Assembly (NCBI GenBank): GCA_021848365.1 | Contig: JAJZUS010000001.1 | Span: 434,001-498,000 of the forward strand | DNA from: Actinomycetes bacterium | Lineage (GTDB): Bacteria > Actinomycetota > Acidimicrobiia > Acidimicrobiales > RAAP-2 | Reading direction: 5' to 3' | Length of the DNA: 64,000 nucleotides | Part shown: piece after piece, positions 51,422 to 59,546 of the stretch | Layout: each line of letters starts with the position of its first letter | Numbering within the stretch: position 1 is the stretch's first letter | Position numbers and translations under genes: made by a program | The notes under the pieces: model-generated | What the model was told of the DNA's origin: nothing | Databases searched by the model: none | The model's input: the letters and a program-made list of their open reading frames with translations, nothing else

Positions 51422-52284
51422 CAGTTCGCTCCGTGACTGGCGGTGGGCTTCGAGGGGGTGATGGAGGACGTCTGCTGCGACTGGGCGGTGTTCGCCGCCG
51501 AGGCCGCGGTGGCGGCCGAGGAGCCGCTGAACGAGTTCAGCCACGTCCGGTACTGGCTCATGGTGACGACCTTCACGTTGAAGAACATCAGCGAGTGGTA
51601 GAGGCCGCAGAGCTGCGTGCACTGGCCGAAGAAGGTCCCGGTGTTCACCGCGTGGAGGGTGAACTGGTTGACGACCCCGGGCAGGGCGTAGCGGGAGAAG
51701 TTGAAGGCCCGCACGTAGAAGCCGTGGACGACGTCGGTCGAGGTCAGGTTGATGTGCACGTCGGTCCCGACCGGCATGACCATGGTCGGGTCCTGGGTCG
51801 TCTGGCCCACCACGACGGCCGAGCTGCCCGGGTAGGAGAACTTCCAGCCCCACTGGAAGGCGTTCACGTTGATCGTGACGTCGGTCTTGGGGTTGGCGAC
51901 GACCTTGTTCTCGACCACCAGGGTCGCGGCGAAGAGGCCGATGACGATGAGGATCGGGATGACCGTGTAGGTGATCTCGAGCGGGATGTGGTACTGGACC
52001 TGGGCCGGGATGGCGTCGGCGCTGCGGCGCCGGTAGCGCAGGATGGCCCAGGCGAGCAGGAGGACCACCAGGGTGCCGACGATGGCGGCCCCGATGGAGA
52101 AGCCCTGCCACAGGTGGTAGGAGGACTGGCCGGTCGTGGTGTCGGCCGGGTGGGCGCCGAAGCTGGGGACGGTGCAGCCGGAGAGGGCCAGCGCGGCGAC
52201 GGGGAGCACGGCGGCCCGACGGAGTCGCCGCCAGCGACGCGAGCGGGTCGGTGCACCCTGGGGGGACAGGGCGGGTGAATCCAC
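51421..52284 (-). CDS. ctaC: Cytochrome c oxidase subunit II
   Basis: CtaC receives electrons at the CuA centre. A lipoprotein-like signal (AALALSGC) is followed by two membrane helices and the periplasmic cupredoxin domain. The CuA ligands are in FFGQCTQLCGLYHSLMFFNV (Cys-x3-Cys-x3-His-x2-Met), with the other His in STDVVHGFYV. The 287 residues end in a Ser/Ala/Gln-rich tail. No cytochrome c domain is fused, so a separate bc-type donor is expected elsewhere. The GTG start lies 6 nt after a TAGTGT box. ctaE and qcrCAB are not in the window. Confidence 0.95.
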   Translation of the reverse strand: MDSPALSPQGAPTRSRRWRRLRRAAVLPVAALALSGCTVPSFGAHPADTTTGQSSYHLWQGFSIGAAIVGTLVVLLLAWAILRYRRRSADAIPAQVQYHIPLEITYTVIPILIVIGLFAATLVVENKVVANPKTDVTINVNAFQWGWKFSYPGSSAVVVGQTTQDPTMVMPVGTDVHINLTSTDVVHGFYVRAFNFSRYALPGVVNQFTLHAVNTGTFFGQCTQLCGLYHSLMFFNVKVVTMSQYRTWLNSFSGSSAATAASAANTAQSQQTSSITPSKPTASHGAN

Positions 52285-52290
52285 GCGTCG

Positions 52291-52296
52291 ACACTA
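52291..52296 (-). promoter_or_regulatory. Leaderless-type -10 box of ctaC-ctaD-ctaF
   Basis: TAGTGT on the minus strand, CGACGC (6 nt), then the ctaC GTG; no Shine-Dalgarno sequence lies between. Confidence 0.45.
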
Positions 52297-52340
52297 CTCA
52301 GGCCCCCCTCCGGCGGCCCGGGCGAAAACTGTGAACCCCC

Positions 52341-53597
52341 TTAGCCGAGGTCCCTGCTCTCGCGGGCCGCGGCGCGGTAGACGCCCTTCGCCATCGTCGA
52401 GGTCGCGGCCCGGGCGCGGGCCCGGTAGAGGCGCTCGCGCGCCGCGGCGACGCCGGGCCCCCCGGGGTCGTCGGCCCACAGCGCCTCGACGAGGTGCCCG
52501 GCGCGACGCAGCGCCGCGTCGTCACCCCGCTCGATCAGGTCGTTGACCCGCTCGAGGACCGGGGCGACGCCGCCCGCGAGCTCGAGGAGGTCGTGGGCCC
52601 GCTCGCGTGGCGGGGCCGGGTGCAGGCTCGCCGGGTCGCCGTCCCACCAGCCCCCGTAGAGGCGCCAGACGTTGTGCAGCACGAACTCGGGCTCGTCGTA
52701 GACGGGCTGCAGGTAGGGCCGCTCCGCGAGGTGGGCCGGGGGGTGAACGTTCGCGAGGACCTCGGCGAAGGTCGCCCCCTCGTTCATGAGCGAGAGGGTC
52801 GCCGCGACGAGGTGCTCGAGGTACTCGGCCGTCTCGTCGAGGGCCCGCTCGACCCGGTCGGCGCCGAGGATCGGCACCCCGTGGCCCGGCAGGAGGACCT
52901 CGGCGCCGAGGGAACTCATCTCCCGCAGCGCCCGGGCCCAGGCCCCGGGGTCGCGTAGGGCCTTCTGAGGGTTCCCCGCGTTGGGGCTCGACCAGACGAA
53001 GAGGTCACCGGCGGCGAGGACGCGGTGGTCGGGCAGCCAGGTGATCGTCGCGTCGTCGGTCTCGCCGCGGGCGTGGCGCAGCGCGAGGCGCGCCCCGCCC
53101 ACCTCGAGGTCGAGGGCCTCGCGGTAGGTGAGGTCGGGGAGGCGGAAGTCGGTGCGCCAGCGCAGCTCGGGCAGAGAGAACTGACGCTGGTTGACGATCT
53201 CGTTGTAGCCGGCGCTCGTCGTGTAGCGGGCGAAGCGCGCGAGGACGTTCTCGTGGGCCACGACACGCGGACGGGGCCGTCCGGCGGCCTCGGCCTCGGC
53301 GTCGAGGAGGTGCGCGCCGAAGACGTGGTCGACGTGACCGTGGGAGTAGACGAGGGTGTGGACGGGCTCGCCGCTCCACTCCCGCAGCGCGGCGAGGATG
53401 GGCGGCGCCCCGTAGGTCGAGCCGCTGTCGACGAGGACGAGCCCCTCGCTCGTCGCGAGGGCCGTGACGTTGCCGAACCCGGTGACGAAGGCGACGCCCG
53501 GGGCGACCTCACCGAGGACGGCGTCGTCCGGGGCGAGCGTGACGGGGCCGCGAGCCTCCCCGCGCCACCAGGCCTCGGTCAGCGTCGCGAGGTCCAC
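52341..53597 (-). CDS. Metallo-beta-lactamase-fold alkyl sulfatase-like hydrolase
   Basis: The 418-residue protein has the dinuclear metal motif YSHGHVDHVFGAH, then HARGETDDATITWLPDHRVLAAGDLFVWSSPNAGNPQ, and LPGHGVPI. The C-terminal half, FVLHNVWRLYGGWWDGDPASLHP, is the dimerisation signature of the SdsA1/YjcS class III alkylsulfatases. Those enzymes cleave alkyl sulfate esters. No signal peptide or C-terminal SCP2 domain is present, so it is shorter than SdsA1 (about 660) and likely cytosolic. It begins 10 nt after tatA and probably shares its transcript. Confidence 0.85.
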   Translation of the reverse strand: MDLATLTEAWWRGEARGPVTLAPDDAVLGEVAPGVAFVTGFGNVTALATSEGLVLVDSGSTYGAPPILAALREWSGEPVHTLVYSHGHVDHVFGAHLLDAEAEAAGRPRPRVVAHENVLARFARYTTSAGYNEIVNQRQFSLPELRWRTDFRLPDLTYREALDLEVGGARLALRHARGETDDATITWLPDHRVLAAGDLFVWSSPNAGNPQKALRDPGAWARALREMSSLGAEVLLPGHGVPILGADRVERALDETAEYLEHLVAATLSLMNEGATFAEVLANVHPPAHLAERPYLQPVYDEPEFVLHNVWRLYGGWWDGDPASLHPAPPRERAHDLLELAGGVAPVLERVNDLIERGDDAALRRAGHLVEALWADDPGGPGVAAARERLYRARARAATSTMAKGVYRAAARESRDLG

Positions 53598-53607
53598 GGC
53601 GGGGGCG

Positions 53608-53811
53608 CTACGGGGTCGTGGTGTCGTTCGACTCGGGCTTCTCGGCGGTGACGTCGGTCGACTTCGTGGCCTTGAGGCCCTTCTCGAACTCGGTCTTCGC
53701 CGCGCCCAGGTTGCGGGCCAGCTTGGGGATGGCCGAACCGCCGAAGACCAGGACGGCCACCACGATCACGACGATCAGCAGGTCCGGCCCGAAGATTTCA
53801 GCGAGGAACAC
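53608..53811 (-). CDS. tatA: Twin-arginine translocase subunit TatA
   Basis: The 67-residue protein has one N-terminal membrane segment followed by an amphipathic helix. FGPDLLIVVIVVAVLVFGGSAIPKLARNLGAAKTEFEKGL shows the family Phe-Gly hinge, the PKLARNLG start of the amphipathic helix and the acidic-basic tail. The start ATG has an AAAGGAG ribosome-binding site and TAGGGT at 53838-53833 as -10. No tatB or tatC is here. A substrate with a Tat-like motif (the DoxX-Rieske protein) is encoded 4 kb away. Confidence 0.92.
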   Translation of the reverse strand: MFLAEIFGPDLLIVVIVVAVLVFGGSAIPKLARNLGAAKTEFEKGLKATKSTDVTAEKPESNDTTTP

Positions 53812-53832
53812 GTGTACTCCTTTTCCGTCCGT

Positions 53833-53838
53833 ACCCTA
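53833..53838 (-). promoter_or_regulatory. -10 box of tatA
   Basis: TAGGGT on the minus strand, 21 nt upstream of the ATG with the AAAGGAG ribosome-binding site between: a leadered promoter, in contrast to several leaderless ones nearby. Confidence 0.4.
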
Positions 53839-53880
53839 CCGCCCACGGCGCGTCGGCGACAGGCCGGGAGAGAATGGGAC

Positions 53881-54540
53881 GTGGACGGGTCGCGGACGGT
53901 GGTGCGGGACGCCCTCGCGGTCGCGGTGCCCGTGGGCCTCTACGGCGTCGCCTTCGGGGCGGCGGGGGTCGCGGCGGGCTTCAGCGTGCTGCAGACCTGC
54001 CTGCTCTCACTCGTCGCCTTCACCGGGGCCAGCCAGTTCGCGGCCGTCGGGGTGGTGGCCGCCGGGGGCCCGGTCGCGAGCGCCGTGGGGGCGGCGACGC
54101 TCCTCGGGGTGCGTAACGCCCTCTACGGCATCGCCCTCTCGCCGGTCGTCGAGGCGCGGGGGTGGCGGCGCCTCCTCGCCGCCCAGGTGACGATCGACGA
54201 GTCGACCGGGGTCGCCCTCGGACAGCAGGGCCGTGGGCGCACGGCCATGCGCCGGGCCTTCTGGTGGACGGGCGGCGCCGTCTACGTCCTCTGGAACGTC
54301 TTCACCCTCGCCGGGGCGACCGGCGCCCGGGCCCTCGGGGACCCCACCGCCTGGGGGCTCGACGCAGCGGTGCCCGCGGCCTTCCTCGCCCTCGTCTGGC
54401 CCCGACTCGGCGCCGCGCGCTCGCGCGCGGCGGCGGCCCTGGCGGCCCTCCTCACGCTGGGGCTGACGCCGCTGCTTCCGGCGGGGCTGCCGATCGTCGC
54501 CGCGGTCCTCGTGGCCGTCGGCGCCGGGTGGCGTGAGTGA
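53881..54540 (+). CDS. azlC: AzlC-family branched-chain amino-acid exporter large subunit
   Basis: The 219-residue polytopic protein has the AzlC hallmark FTGASQFAAVGVVAAGG, preceded by GVAFGAAGVAAGFSVLQTCLLSLVA, and RNALYGIALSPVVEARGWRRLLAAQVTIDESTGVAL, which is the second conserved block. AzlC-AzlD (BrnF-BrnE) pairs export branched-chain amino acids or related compounds. The GTG at 53881 is the start; the track frame begins inside the tatA antisense. It overlaps azlD by 4 nt. Confidence 0.92.
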   Translation: MDGSRTVVRDALAVAVPVGLYGVAFGAAGVAAGFSVLQTCLLSLVAFTGASQFAAVGVVAAGGPVASAVGAATLLGVRNALYGIALSPVVEARGWRRLLAAQVTIDESTGVALGQQGRGRTAMRRAFWWTGGAVYVLWNVFTLAGATGARALGDPTAWGLDAAVPAAFLALVWPRLGAARSRAAAALAALLTLGLTPLLPAGLPIVAAVLVAVGAGWRE

Positions 54541-54854
54541 GCCCGTCGGCCGCGTGGGCGGTGGTCGTCCTCACGGGGGTCCTCGCCTACGCCCTGAAGC
54601 TCCTCGGGCACCTGGCGCCCTCGCGCTGGTTCGCCCACCCCCGGCTGCGCCGGATCAACGAGCTGGTGCCGGTGGTGCTCCTGAGCGCCCTCGTCGTCGC
54701 CCAGGGGCTCGCCACGCGGACCCACGTCGTCCTCGACCACCGGGTGGCCGGACTCGCCGCGGCCCTCGTCGCGCTGTGGCGTCGGGCACCCTTCCCGGTC
54801 GTGGTGCTGGCCGCCGCGGTGGCGTCGGCCCTGGTGGTGCGGCTCGGCGGCTAG
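54537..54854 (+). CDS. azlD: AzlD-family branched-chain amino-acid exporter small subunit
   Basis: The 105-residue protein has three to four membrane segments. VLAYALKLLGHLAPSRWFAHPRLRRINELVPVVLLSALV is the AzlD pattern, with the conserved Lys-Leu-Gly and the R-xx-N/E turn before the second helix. GTG overlaps the azlC stop (GTGA). It ends convergently with the CopD-like gene, the two TAG stops sharing CTAG. Confidence 0.9.
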   Translation: MSPSAAWAVVVLTGVLAYALKLLGHLAPSRWFAHPRLRRINELVPVVLLSALVVAQGLATRTHVVLDHRVAGLAAALVALWRRAPFPVVVLAAAVASALVVRLGG

Positions 54855-55273
54855 CCCCCGAGGCCCACGCCGAGGGCGAGGGCGAGGAGCGACGCGAGGG
54901 CCGCCGTTCCGGCGAAGGCCCCGCGGGCGGCCGCCGAGGTAGCGCGCGTGTGGCGCCAGGCGAAGACCCCGGCCGCGACGACCGCGACGAGCTTGACCAC
55001 GAAGACGGCCATCCAGGCGCCCGAGGTCGAGCCGCCGGTGACGGCGGCCCAGTTCCAGAGCCCCGTCGCGATGAGGAGCCAGTAGGCGGGCCAGGAGATC
55101 CGTCCGAAGGCGGCGGCGAGCGCGCGGGGCGCCTCGGGGGAGACCTTGCGGGCCGCGGGGACGAGGCCCGCCATGACGAGCTGCCCGCCGACCCAGACGG
55201 TCGCCGCGGTCACGTGCAGGCCGAGGCGGATCCAGGTGAGCGAGTCGGCCAGCTGGTTGACGGTCGCGAGCAC
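54851..55273 (-). CDS. CopD-like four-helix membrane protein
   Basis: The 140-residue protein has four membrane segments. LTWIRLGLHVTAATVWVGGQLVMAGLVPAARKV has the His-x5-Trp-x-Gly-Gly pattern of the CopD/DUF2269-like family (HhxxxxxWxGG), which in copper-resistance proteins can bind a cofactor at His. A further His is in FAWRHTRA. No CopC partner is adjacent. It abuts enoyl-CoA hydratase with no gap and follows it on the same strand. Function is unknown. Confidence 0.7.
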   Translation of the reverse strand: MLATVNQLADSLTWIRLGLHVTAATVWVGGQLVMAGLVPAARKVSPEAPRALAAAFGRISWPAYWLLIATGLWNWAAVTGGSTSGAWMAVFVVKLVAVVAAGVFAWRHTRATSAAARGAFAGTAALASLLALALGVGLGG

Positions 55274-56038
55274 TTACTTCCCCGTCCAGTGCGGCGGGCG
55301 CTTCTCGGCGAAGGCGACGGCCCCCTCGAGGGCGTCGGCGCTGCGGCCGATCGCGCCGAAGGCCGCGTCGTTCACCTTCCAGGCCTCGGCCTCGGTCATC
55401 TCGAGGGAGGCGAGCATGACGCGCTTCGACTCGCGCACGGCGAGGGGCGCGTTCGCCGCGATGCGCTCGGCGAGGGCGATCGCGCTGTCGCGCAGGCTCT
55501 CGGCGGGGACGACCCGGTTGACCAGGCCGAGCTCGAGGGCCCGGGCGGCCGAGACCGGCTCGGCGGTGAGGGCCATCTCCAGGGCGACGGCCCGGGAGGT
55601 GCGCTTCGCCAGGCGGATGAGTCCGCCGGCCCCGGCGATCAGGCCGCGGCTCGCCTCGGGGATGCCGAAGATCGCGTGCTCGGCCGCGACGACGAGGTCA
55701 CAGCTCAGGGCGATCTCGAAGCCCCCGGCGAGGGCCGCGCCGTTCACCGCCGCGATGAGGGGCTTCGTCAGGGTGCGGGTGGTGATCCCGCCGAAGCCCG
55801 ACGGGGTGAAGGGGACCTCGCCGGCGGCGAAGGCCTTGAGGTCCATGCCGGCCGAGAAGGCCTTGTCGCCCGACCCGGTGAGGACGACGACCCAGACGTC
55901 GTCGTCGGCCTCGGTCGCGGTGAGGGCGGCCTCGAGGGCGAGGGCCGTCGCCTGGTTGATGGCGTTGCGGGCCTCCGGCCGGTTGATGGTCAGGAGGGCG
56001 ACGTGGCCCACCCGCTCGCTCAGTACCTCGTCCGCCAT
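55274..56038 (-). CDS. Enoyl-CoA hydratase/isomerase family protein
   Basis: The 254-residue crotonase-fold protein has ALLTINRPEARNAINQATALALEAAL, the oxyanion-hole motif DKAFSAGMDLKAFAAGE, VNGAALAGGFEIALSCDLVVAAEHAIFGIPEASRGLIAGAGG and the C-terminal KRVMLASLE region. Both catalytic acids of enoyl-CoA hydratase fall in conserved places (GGFEIAL and PEASRG). The substrate chain length cannot be told. A TAGCGT box (56068-56063) and TAGGAGGTG ribosome-binding site precede the ATG. The CopD-like gene follows directly. Confidence 0.88.
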   Translation of the reverse strand: MADEVLSERVGHVALLTINRPEARNAINQATALALEAALTATEADDDVWVVVLTGSGDKAFSAGMDLKAFAAGEVPFTPSGFGGITTRTLTKPLIAAVNGAALAGGFEIALSCDLVVAAEHAIFGIPEASRGLIAGAGGLIRLAKRTSRAVALEMALTAEPVSAARALELGLVNRVVPAESLRDSAIALAERIAANAPLAVRESKRVMLASLEMTEAEAWKVNDAAFGAIGRSADALEGAVAFAEKRPPHWTGK

Positions 56039-56097
56039 GGCACCTCCTACTCGCTCGTCGTCACGCTACCTCGCCCCCGCGTGGGAGACTCGGGCCC

Positions 56098-56895
56098 GTG
56101 AGCAGTCGTCTCTTCGCCACCCTGGACGGCTACGCCGTCGAGGGTGGCTACGACGTCGAGGGCGGCCCGACGACCTGCTACGCCCCGACCCACGCCCTGC
56201 GCCGCACGACGGCCCCGGGGGTCGCGGCGGGCCTCTGGGAGGACTACGAGGAGGTCGTCGAGCGGGCGGCCGAGCTGGGCCTCGACGGGATCCGCCTCGG
56301 CGTCGAGTGGGCTCGGGTCGAGCCGCGCCGGGGCGTGGTCGACGGGGCCGCGCTCGAGCGCTACGCCCGCGTCGCCGGGGCGGCCCGGGCGGCCGGGCTG
56401 GCCGTGACCCTGCTCCTCTTCGACGAGGTCTGGCCCCTCTGGGCCGGCCTCGAGGCCTGGCTGCTGCCCTGGGTCGTGCCCTACGCCCTCGCCCACGGGC
56501 GCCGGGTCGCCGAGCGGATCGACGCGGCGACCGGGATCGTGGTGGCGAGCGACCCCCGCGGCCTCGTCGACCGGGGGTTCGTCACCGCCGCGGCGCCGCC
56601 CTGGCGGCGCGAGGCCCGGGCCGACGCCCGCGACGCCCACGACCAGGTCCGCGGGGTGGTCGAGGCCCTCGAGTCGGATCCGGCGATCGCCCCCCGTCGG
56701 GCGAGCGGACGGGCCCTCTCCCTCGAGACCCCGCCGCGCGAGCTCGCCGGGCTGGCGCGCGAGGGCGGGGATCTCTACCTGCGCAGCCTGGTCGCCGGCT
56801 CCGGACCCACCGGGTCGCGCACCGGGCTGCTAGTGCGCCGGGCCGACGCCTGGGTCCCCGGCCCGGCCGCCGCCCTCCTCACCGCCCTGCGCTGA
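56098..56895 (+). CDS. Short glycoside-hydrolase family 1-like protein lacking the acid/base Glu
   Basis: The 265-residue protein resembles the N-terminal half of GH1 beta-glucosidases: GIRLGVEWARVEPRRGVVD matches the R-x-S-xx-W-xR-hxP strand, and AGLAVTLLLFDEVWPLWAGLEAW matches the HxxxPxWL strand. Where GH1 enzymes have the acid/base motif (T-x-NEP), this protein reads VVASDP (Ser151-Asp152-Pro153), so the catalytic Glu is absent. The second half with the nucleophile motif is also not found; the protein is about 60% of normal length. It is probably a non-catalytic or altered relative. The 3' end overlaps dedA by 66 bp. Confidence 0.6.
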   Translation: MSSRLFATLDGYAVEGGYDVEGGPTTCYAPTHALRRTTAPGVAAGLWEDYEEVVERAAELGLDGIRLGVEWARVEPRRGVVDGAALERYARVAGAARAAGLAVTLLLFDEVWPLWAGLEAWLLPWVVPYALAHGRRVAERIDAATGIVVASDPRGLVDRGFVTAAAPPWRREARADARDAHDQVRGVVEALESDPAIAPRRASGRALSLETPPRELAGLAREGGDLYLRSLVAGSGPTGSRTGLLVRRADAWVPGPAAALLTALR

Positions 56896-57552
56896 GTCCT
56901 CGGGGTGCTCGGCCTCGTAGGCGGCCTCGACGGCGAGGTCGCGGCGGCGCCGCAGGAGGTGCAGGGCGAGCGCGCCGCCGAGGACGAGGACGAGGAGGCC
57001 GACGCCGGCCCACGAGGAGTAGGTCTCGACCTTGCTGAGGGCCGACCCGGCGTAGAAGCCGAGCAGGGTGTAGGAGACGCCCCAGATCACGCCCCCGAGG
57101 GCGTTCGCCGCGAGGAAGCGGCGGTAGGCCATCCCCGACATGCCCGCGAGGCCCGGCATCACGGCGCGCAGGAACGCGGTGAAGCGCCCGAGGACCACGT
57201 AGCGCGCCCCCTTCGTGCGCAGTCCGGTGAGGGCCCGGTGCAGGGCCGCCTGTCGTCGTCGCAGGACGGGCAGGTCCATCAGGCGGTGCCCGAAGTGGCG
57301 GCCGACCTCGTAGCCGACCGAGTCGCCGACGACGGCCGCCACGATCACGAGCGGGATGAGGGCCGAGAGGCGCACGTGGTGCTGGCTCGCGACGACGCCG
57401 GCCACGAGGACCGAGGTCTCGCCGGGCAGGACGAAGCCGATGAAGAGGGCCGCCTCACCGAAGACGAGCAGGGCGACGAGGGTGTAGACGAGCCCGCCGG
57501 GGAGGTGCTGGATCTTCGTCAGCACGAAGGACGTGATGGAGGCGACGAGCAT
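56830..57552 (-). CDS. DedA-family membrane protein
   Basis: The 240-residue protein has the DedA signature order: FGEAALFIGFVLPGETSVLVAGVVAS, then GDSVGYEVGRHFG, then RYVVLGRFTAFLRAVMPGLAGMSGMAYRRFLAANALGGVIWG, the conserved re-entrant and Arg/Pro-containing segments. DedA proteins move undecaprenyl phosphate or phospholipids across the membrane. A charged tail of about 40 residues (EAEHPEDSAQGGEEGG) overlaps the end of the GH1-like gene on the other strand. CACAAT 6 nt before the ATG is a weak leaderless-type box. Confidence 0.9.
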   Translation of the reverse strand: MLVASITSFVLTKIQHLPGGLVYTLVALLVFGEAALFIGFVLPGETSVLVAGVVASQHHVRLSALIPLVIVAAVVGDSVGYEVGRHFGHRLMDLPVLRRRQAALHRALTGLRTKGARYVVLGRFTAFLRAVMPGLAGMSGMAYRRFLAANALGGVIWGVSYTLLGFYAGSALSKVETYSSWAGVGLLVLVLGGALALHLLRRRRDLAVEAAYEAEHPEDSAQGGEEGGGRAGDPGVGPAH

Positions 57553-57630
57553 CCCCCCATTGTGGTCGCTCGCGCCACCAGGGCGGGCCCGCGGCCCGGA
57601 CGACGGGGCCCGGCTGGTTTACTGGTCGTT

Positions 57631-58863
57631 GTGCCCGCGCCTCGCTCCGTCAGCCACGCCCGTCGACCCGAACGGCGCCTGCCGCTCGGCGCGCCGCCGC
57701 GCGCCTGGGTCCTCGCCGGCTGGGCCCTGCTGCCGCTGCGGGCCTTCCTCGGGGTGACCTTCCTCTTCGCGGGGCTCCAGAAGCTCGCCAACCCGAATTT
57801 CTTCAACGGGCTCAGCCCGATCTCGATCAAGTCCCAGCTGATCGCCGCGGTCCGGCTCAGCCCGATTCACGCGCTGCTCAGCCACCTCCTGCCCCTCGCC
57901 ACGCCGATCGGCATCGTCATCGCCCTCGGCGAGGTCGCCATCGGCCTCGGGGCCCTCCTCGGGCTCTGGATGCGCGTCGCGGCGATCGGGGGCGCCCTGC
58001 TCTCCCTGATGCTCTTCCTCACGGTGAGCTTCCACGCCGCCCCTTACTACACGGGCGCCGACATCGTCTTCTTCTTCGCCTGGCTGCCCTTCATCGCCGC
58101 CGGCGCCGGGAGCCGCTTCTCGCTCGACGGGGGCCTCGCCCGCCGGGCGGCCGCGATGGAGGGGGCCCCGCCGCCCGACATCGTGACCCTGCCCTTCGCC
58201 CAGGTCCAGCGCTTCTGCGGCCAGTTCAATCGAGGTCGGTGCAACGCGCGCGAGGGACTGCTCTGCGAGCCCGGCGCCTGCCCGGTCCTGCTCGGACCAC
58301 GCGCCCCCTACGCCACGCGCGTCACCATCGACTCGGTCGACCGCCGGGCCCTGGTGCTCGGCGGGGCGACGGCGACCCTCGTCGCGGGGGCGGCCGTCGT
58401 CCTCGGCGGCGTCGACGCCGTCGCGGGACGGGTGATCCACGGCACGACGGCGCCGACGGCGCCGACCCAGCTGGGCGCCGGACCCGCGCCGAGCGGCGGC
58501 GCGAGCCCCACGACCACGACCACGACGGCGGGCTCGTCGGGGGGTGGCGTCCCCGGCGGGACGCTCCTCGGCAAGGCGAGCCAGGTCCCGGTCGGCCAGG
58601 CCGCCTCCTTCACGATCCCCTCGTCGGGCGACCCCGGCATCGTCGTCCAGCCGAGCTCGGGCGTCTTCGACGCCTACGACGCCGTCTGCCCCCACGCCGG
58701 CTGCACCGTCGGCTACTACGCCCAGAACCAGGTGCTCGCCTGCCCCTGCCACGGCTCGCAGTTCGCGCTCTCGACCGGCCAGGTGATCTCCGGCCCGGCG
58801 CCCCACGGGCTCCTCAAGCTCAACGTCGTCGAGGGGTCCGACGGTAACCTCTATCTCAAATGA
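57631..58863 (+). CDS. DoxX-Rieske [2Fe-2S] fusion membrane protein
   Basis: This 410-residue protein joins parts usually separate. Residues 25-165 form a four-helix DoxX-like domain (LRAFLGVTFLFAGLQKLANPNFF; ALLGLWMRVAAIGGALLSLMLFLT). Residues 196-217 hold a four-cysteine cluster (Cys196, 204, 212, 217). Residues 237-260 are a Tat-like DRRALVLGG plus membrane segment. After a Thr-rich linker comes a Rieske domain: ligands Cys353/His355 (CPHAGC) and Cys371/His374 (CPCHGS), with Cys358-Cys373 as the expected disulfide. It would move electrons between a quinone-like donor and an outside acceptor. It starts at GTG 57631 and is coupled to the response regulator (ATGA). Confidence 0.85.
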   Translation: MPAPRSVSHARRPERRLPLGAPPRAWVLAGWALLPLRAFLGVTFLFAGLQKLANPNFFNGLSPISIKSQLIAAVRLSPIHALLSHLLPLATPIGIVIALGEVAIGLGALLGLWMRVAAIGGALLSLMLFLTVSFHAAPYYTGADIVFFFAWLPFIAAGAGSRFSLDGGLARRAAAMEGAPPPDIVTLPFAQVQRFCGQFNRGRCNAREGLLCEPGACPVLLGPRAPYATRVTIDSVDRRALVLGGATATLVAGAAVVLGGVDAVAGRVIHGTTAPTAPTQLGAGPAPSGGASPTTTTTTAGSSGGGVPGGTLLGKASQVPVGQAASFTIPSSGDPGIVVQPSSGVFDAYDAVCPHAGCTVGYYAQNQVLACPCHGSQFALSTGQVISGPAPHGLLKLNVVEGSDGNLYLK

Positions 58864-59546
58864 GCGATGAGCGTCGGCGGGTTCTCGTGGTCGAGGACGA
58901 CCTCGACCTCGCCCAGGCGGTCGCCGACCTGCTGACCGACGCCGGCTTCGACGTCACCCAGCGCCACGACGGCGAGTCGGGCTTCGCCGAGGGGCGCGAC
59001 GGCGCCTACGACGTGATCATCCTCGACCTCATGCTGCCCCGCCGCAACGGCTTCTCCGTCTGCCTCGACCTGCGCAACGCCGGGGTCCACACCCCCCTGC
59101 TGATGCTCACGGCGAAGGACGGCGAGCTCGACGAGGTCGAGGGCCTCGAGGTCGGCGCCGACGACTTCCTGCGCAAGCCCTTCGAGCGCTCGATCCTGCT
59201 CGCCCGCGTGAACGCCCTCCTGCGACGCCACGACCGCGAGCGGCCCCAGCCCATCTCGGTCGGCGTCATCACGCTCGACCCGGCCTCGCGCCGGGTGAGC
59301 GCCCGGGGTCGCGAGGTCGCCCTCACCCCGCGCGAGTTCGCGCTGCTCGAGTACCTCCTGACCCACGCCGAGAGCACCATCGCGAAGGGTGAGATCCTCG
59401 CGGCCGTCTGGGGCGCGGACTTCGACGGCGACCCCAACATCGTCGAGGTCTACATCGGCTACCTGCGTCGCAAGATCGACCACGAGGGGGAGCCCTCGGT
59501 CATCCGCACGGTGCGGGGCGTCGGGTACCGCGTGCGCGAGGACTGA
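58860..59546 (+). CDS. OmpR-family response regulator
   Basis: The 228-residue protein has a receiver domain (VLVVEDDLDLAQAVADLL, phosphoacceptor Asp56 in IILDLMLP, the Thr of MLTAKD and the Lys of LRKPF) and a winged-helix DNA-binding domain (LTPREFALLEYLLTHAES, VEVYIGYLRRKID, IRTVRGVGYRVRED). Its ATG overlaps the stop of the DoxX-Rieske gene, and its stop overlaps the kinase ATG, so the three are translationally coupled. Targets are unknown. Confidence 0.95.
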   Translation: MSDERRRVLVVEDDLDLAQAVADLLTDAGFDVTQRHDGESGFAEGRDGAYDVIILDLMLPRRNGFSVCLDLRNAGVHTPLLMLTAKDGELDEVEGLEVGADDFLRKPFERSILLARVNALLRRHDRERPQPISVGVITLDPASRRVSARGREVALTPREFALLEYLLTHAESTIAKGEILAAVWGADFDGDPNIVEVYIGYLRRKIDHEGEPSVIRTVRGVGYRVRED

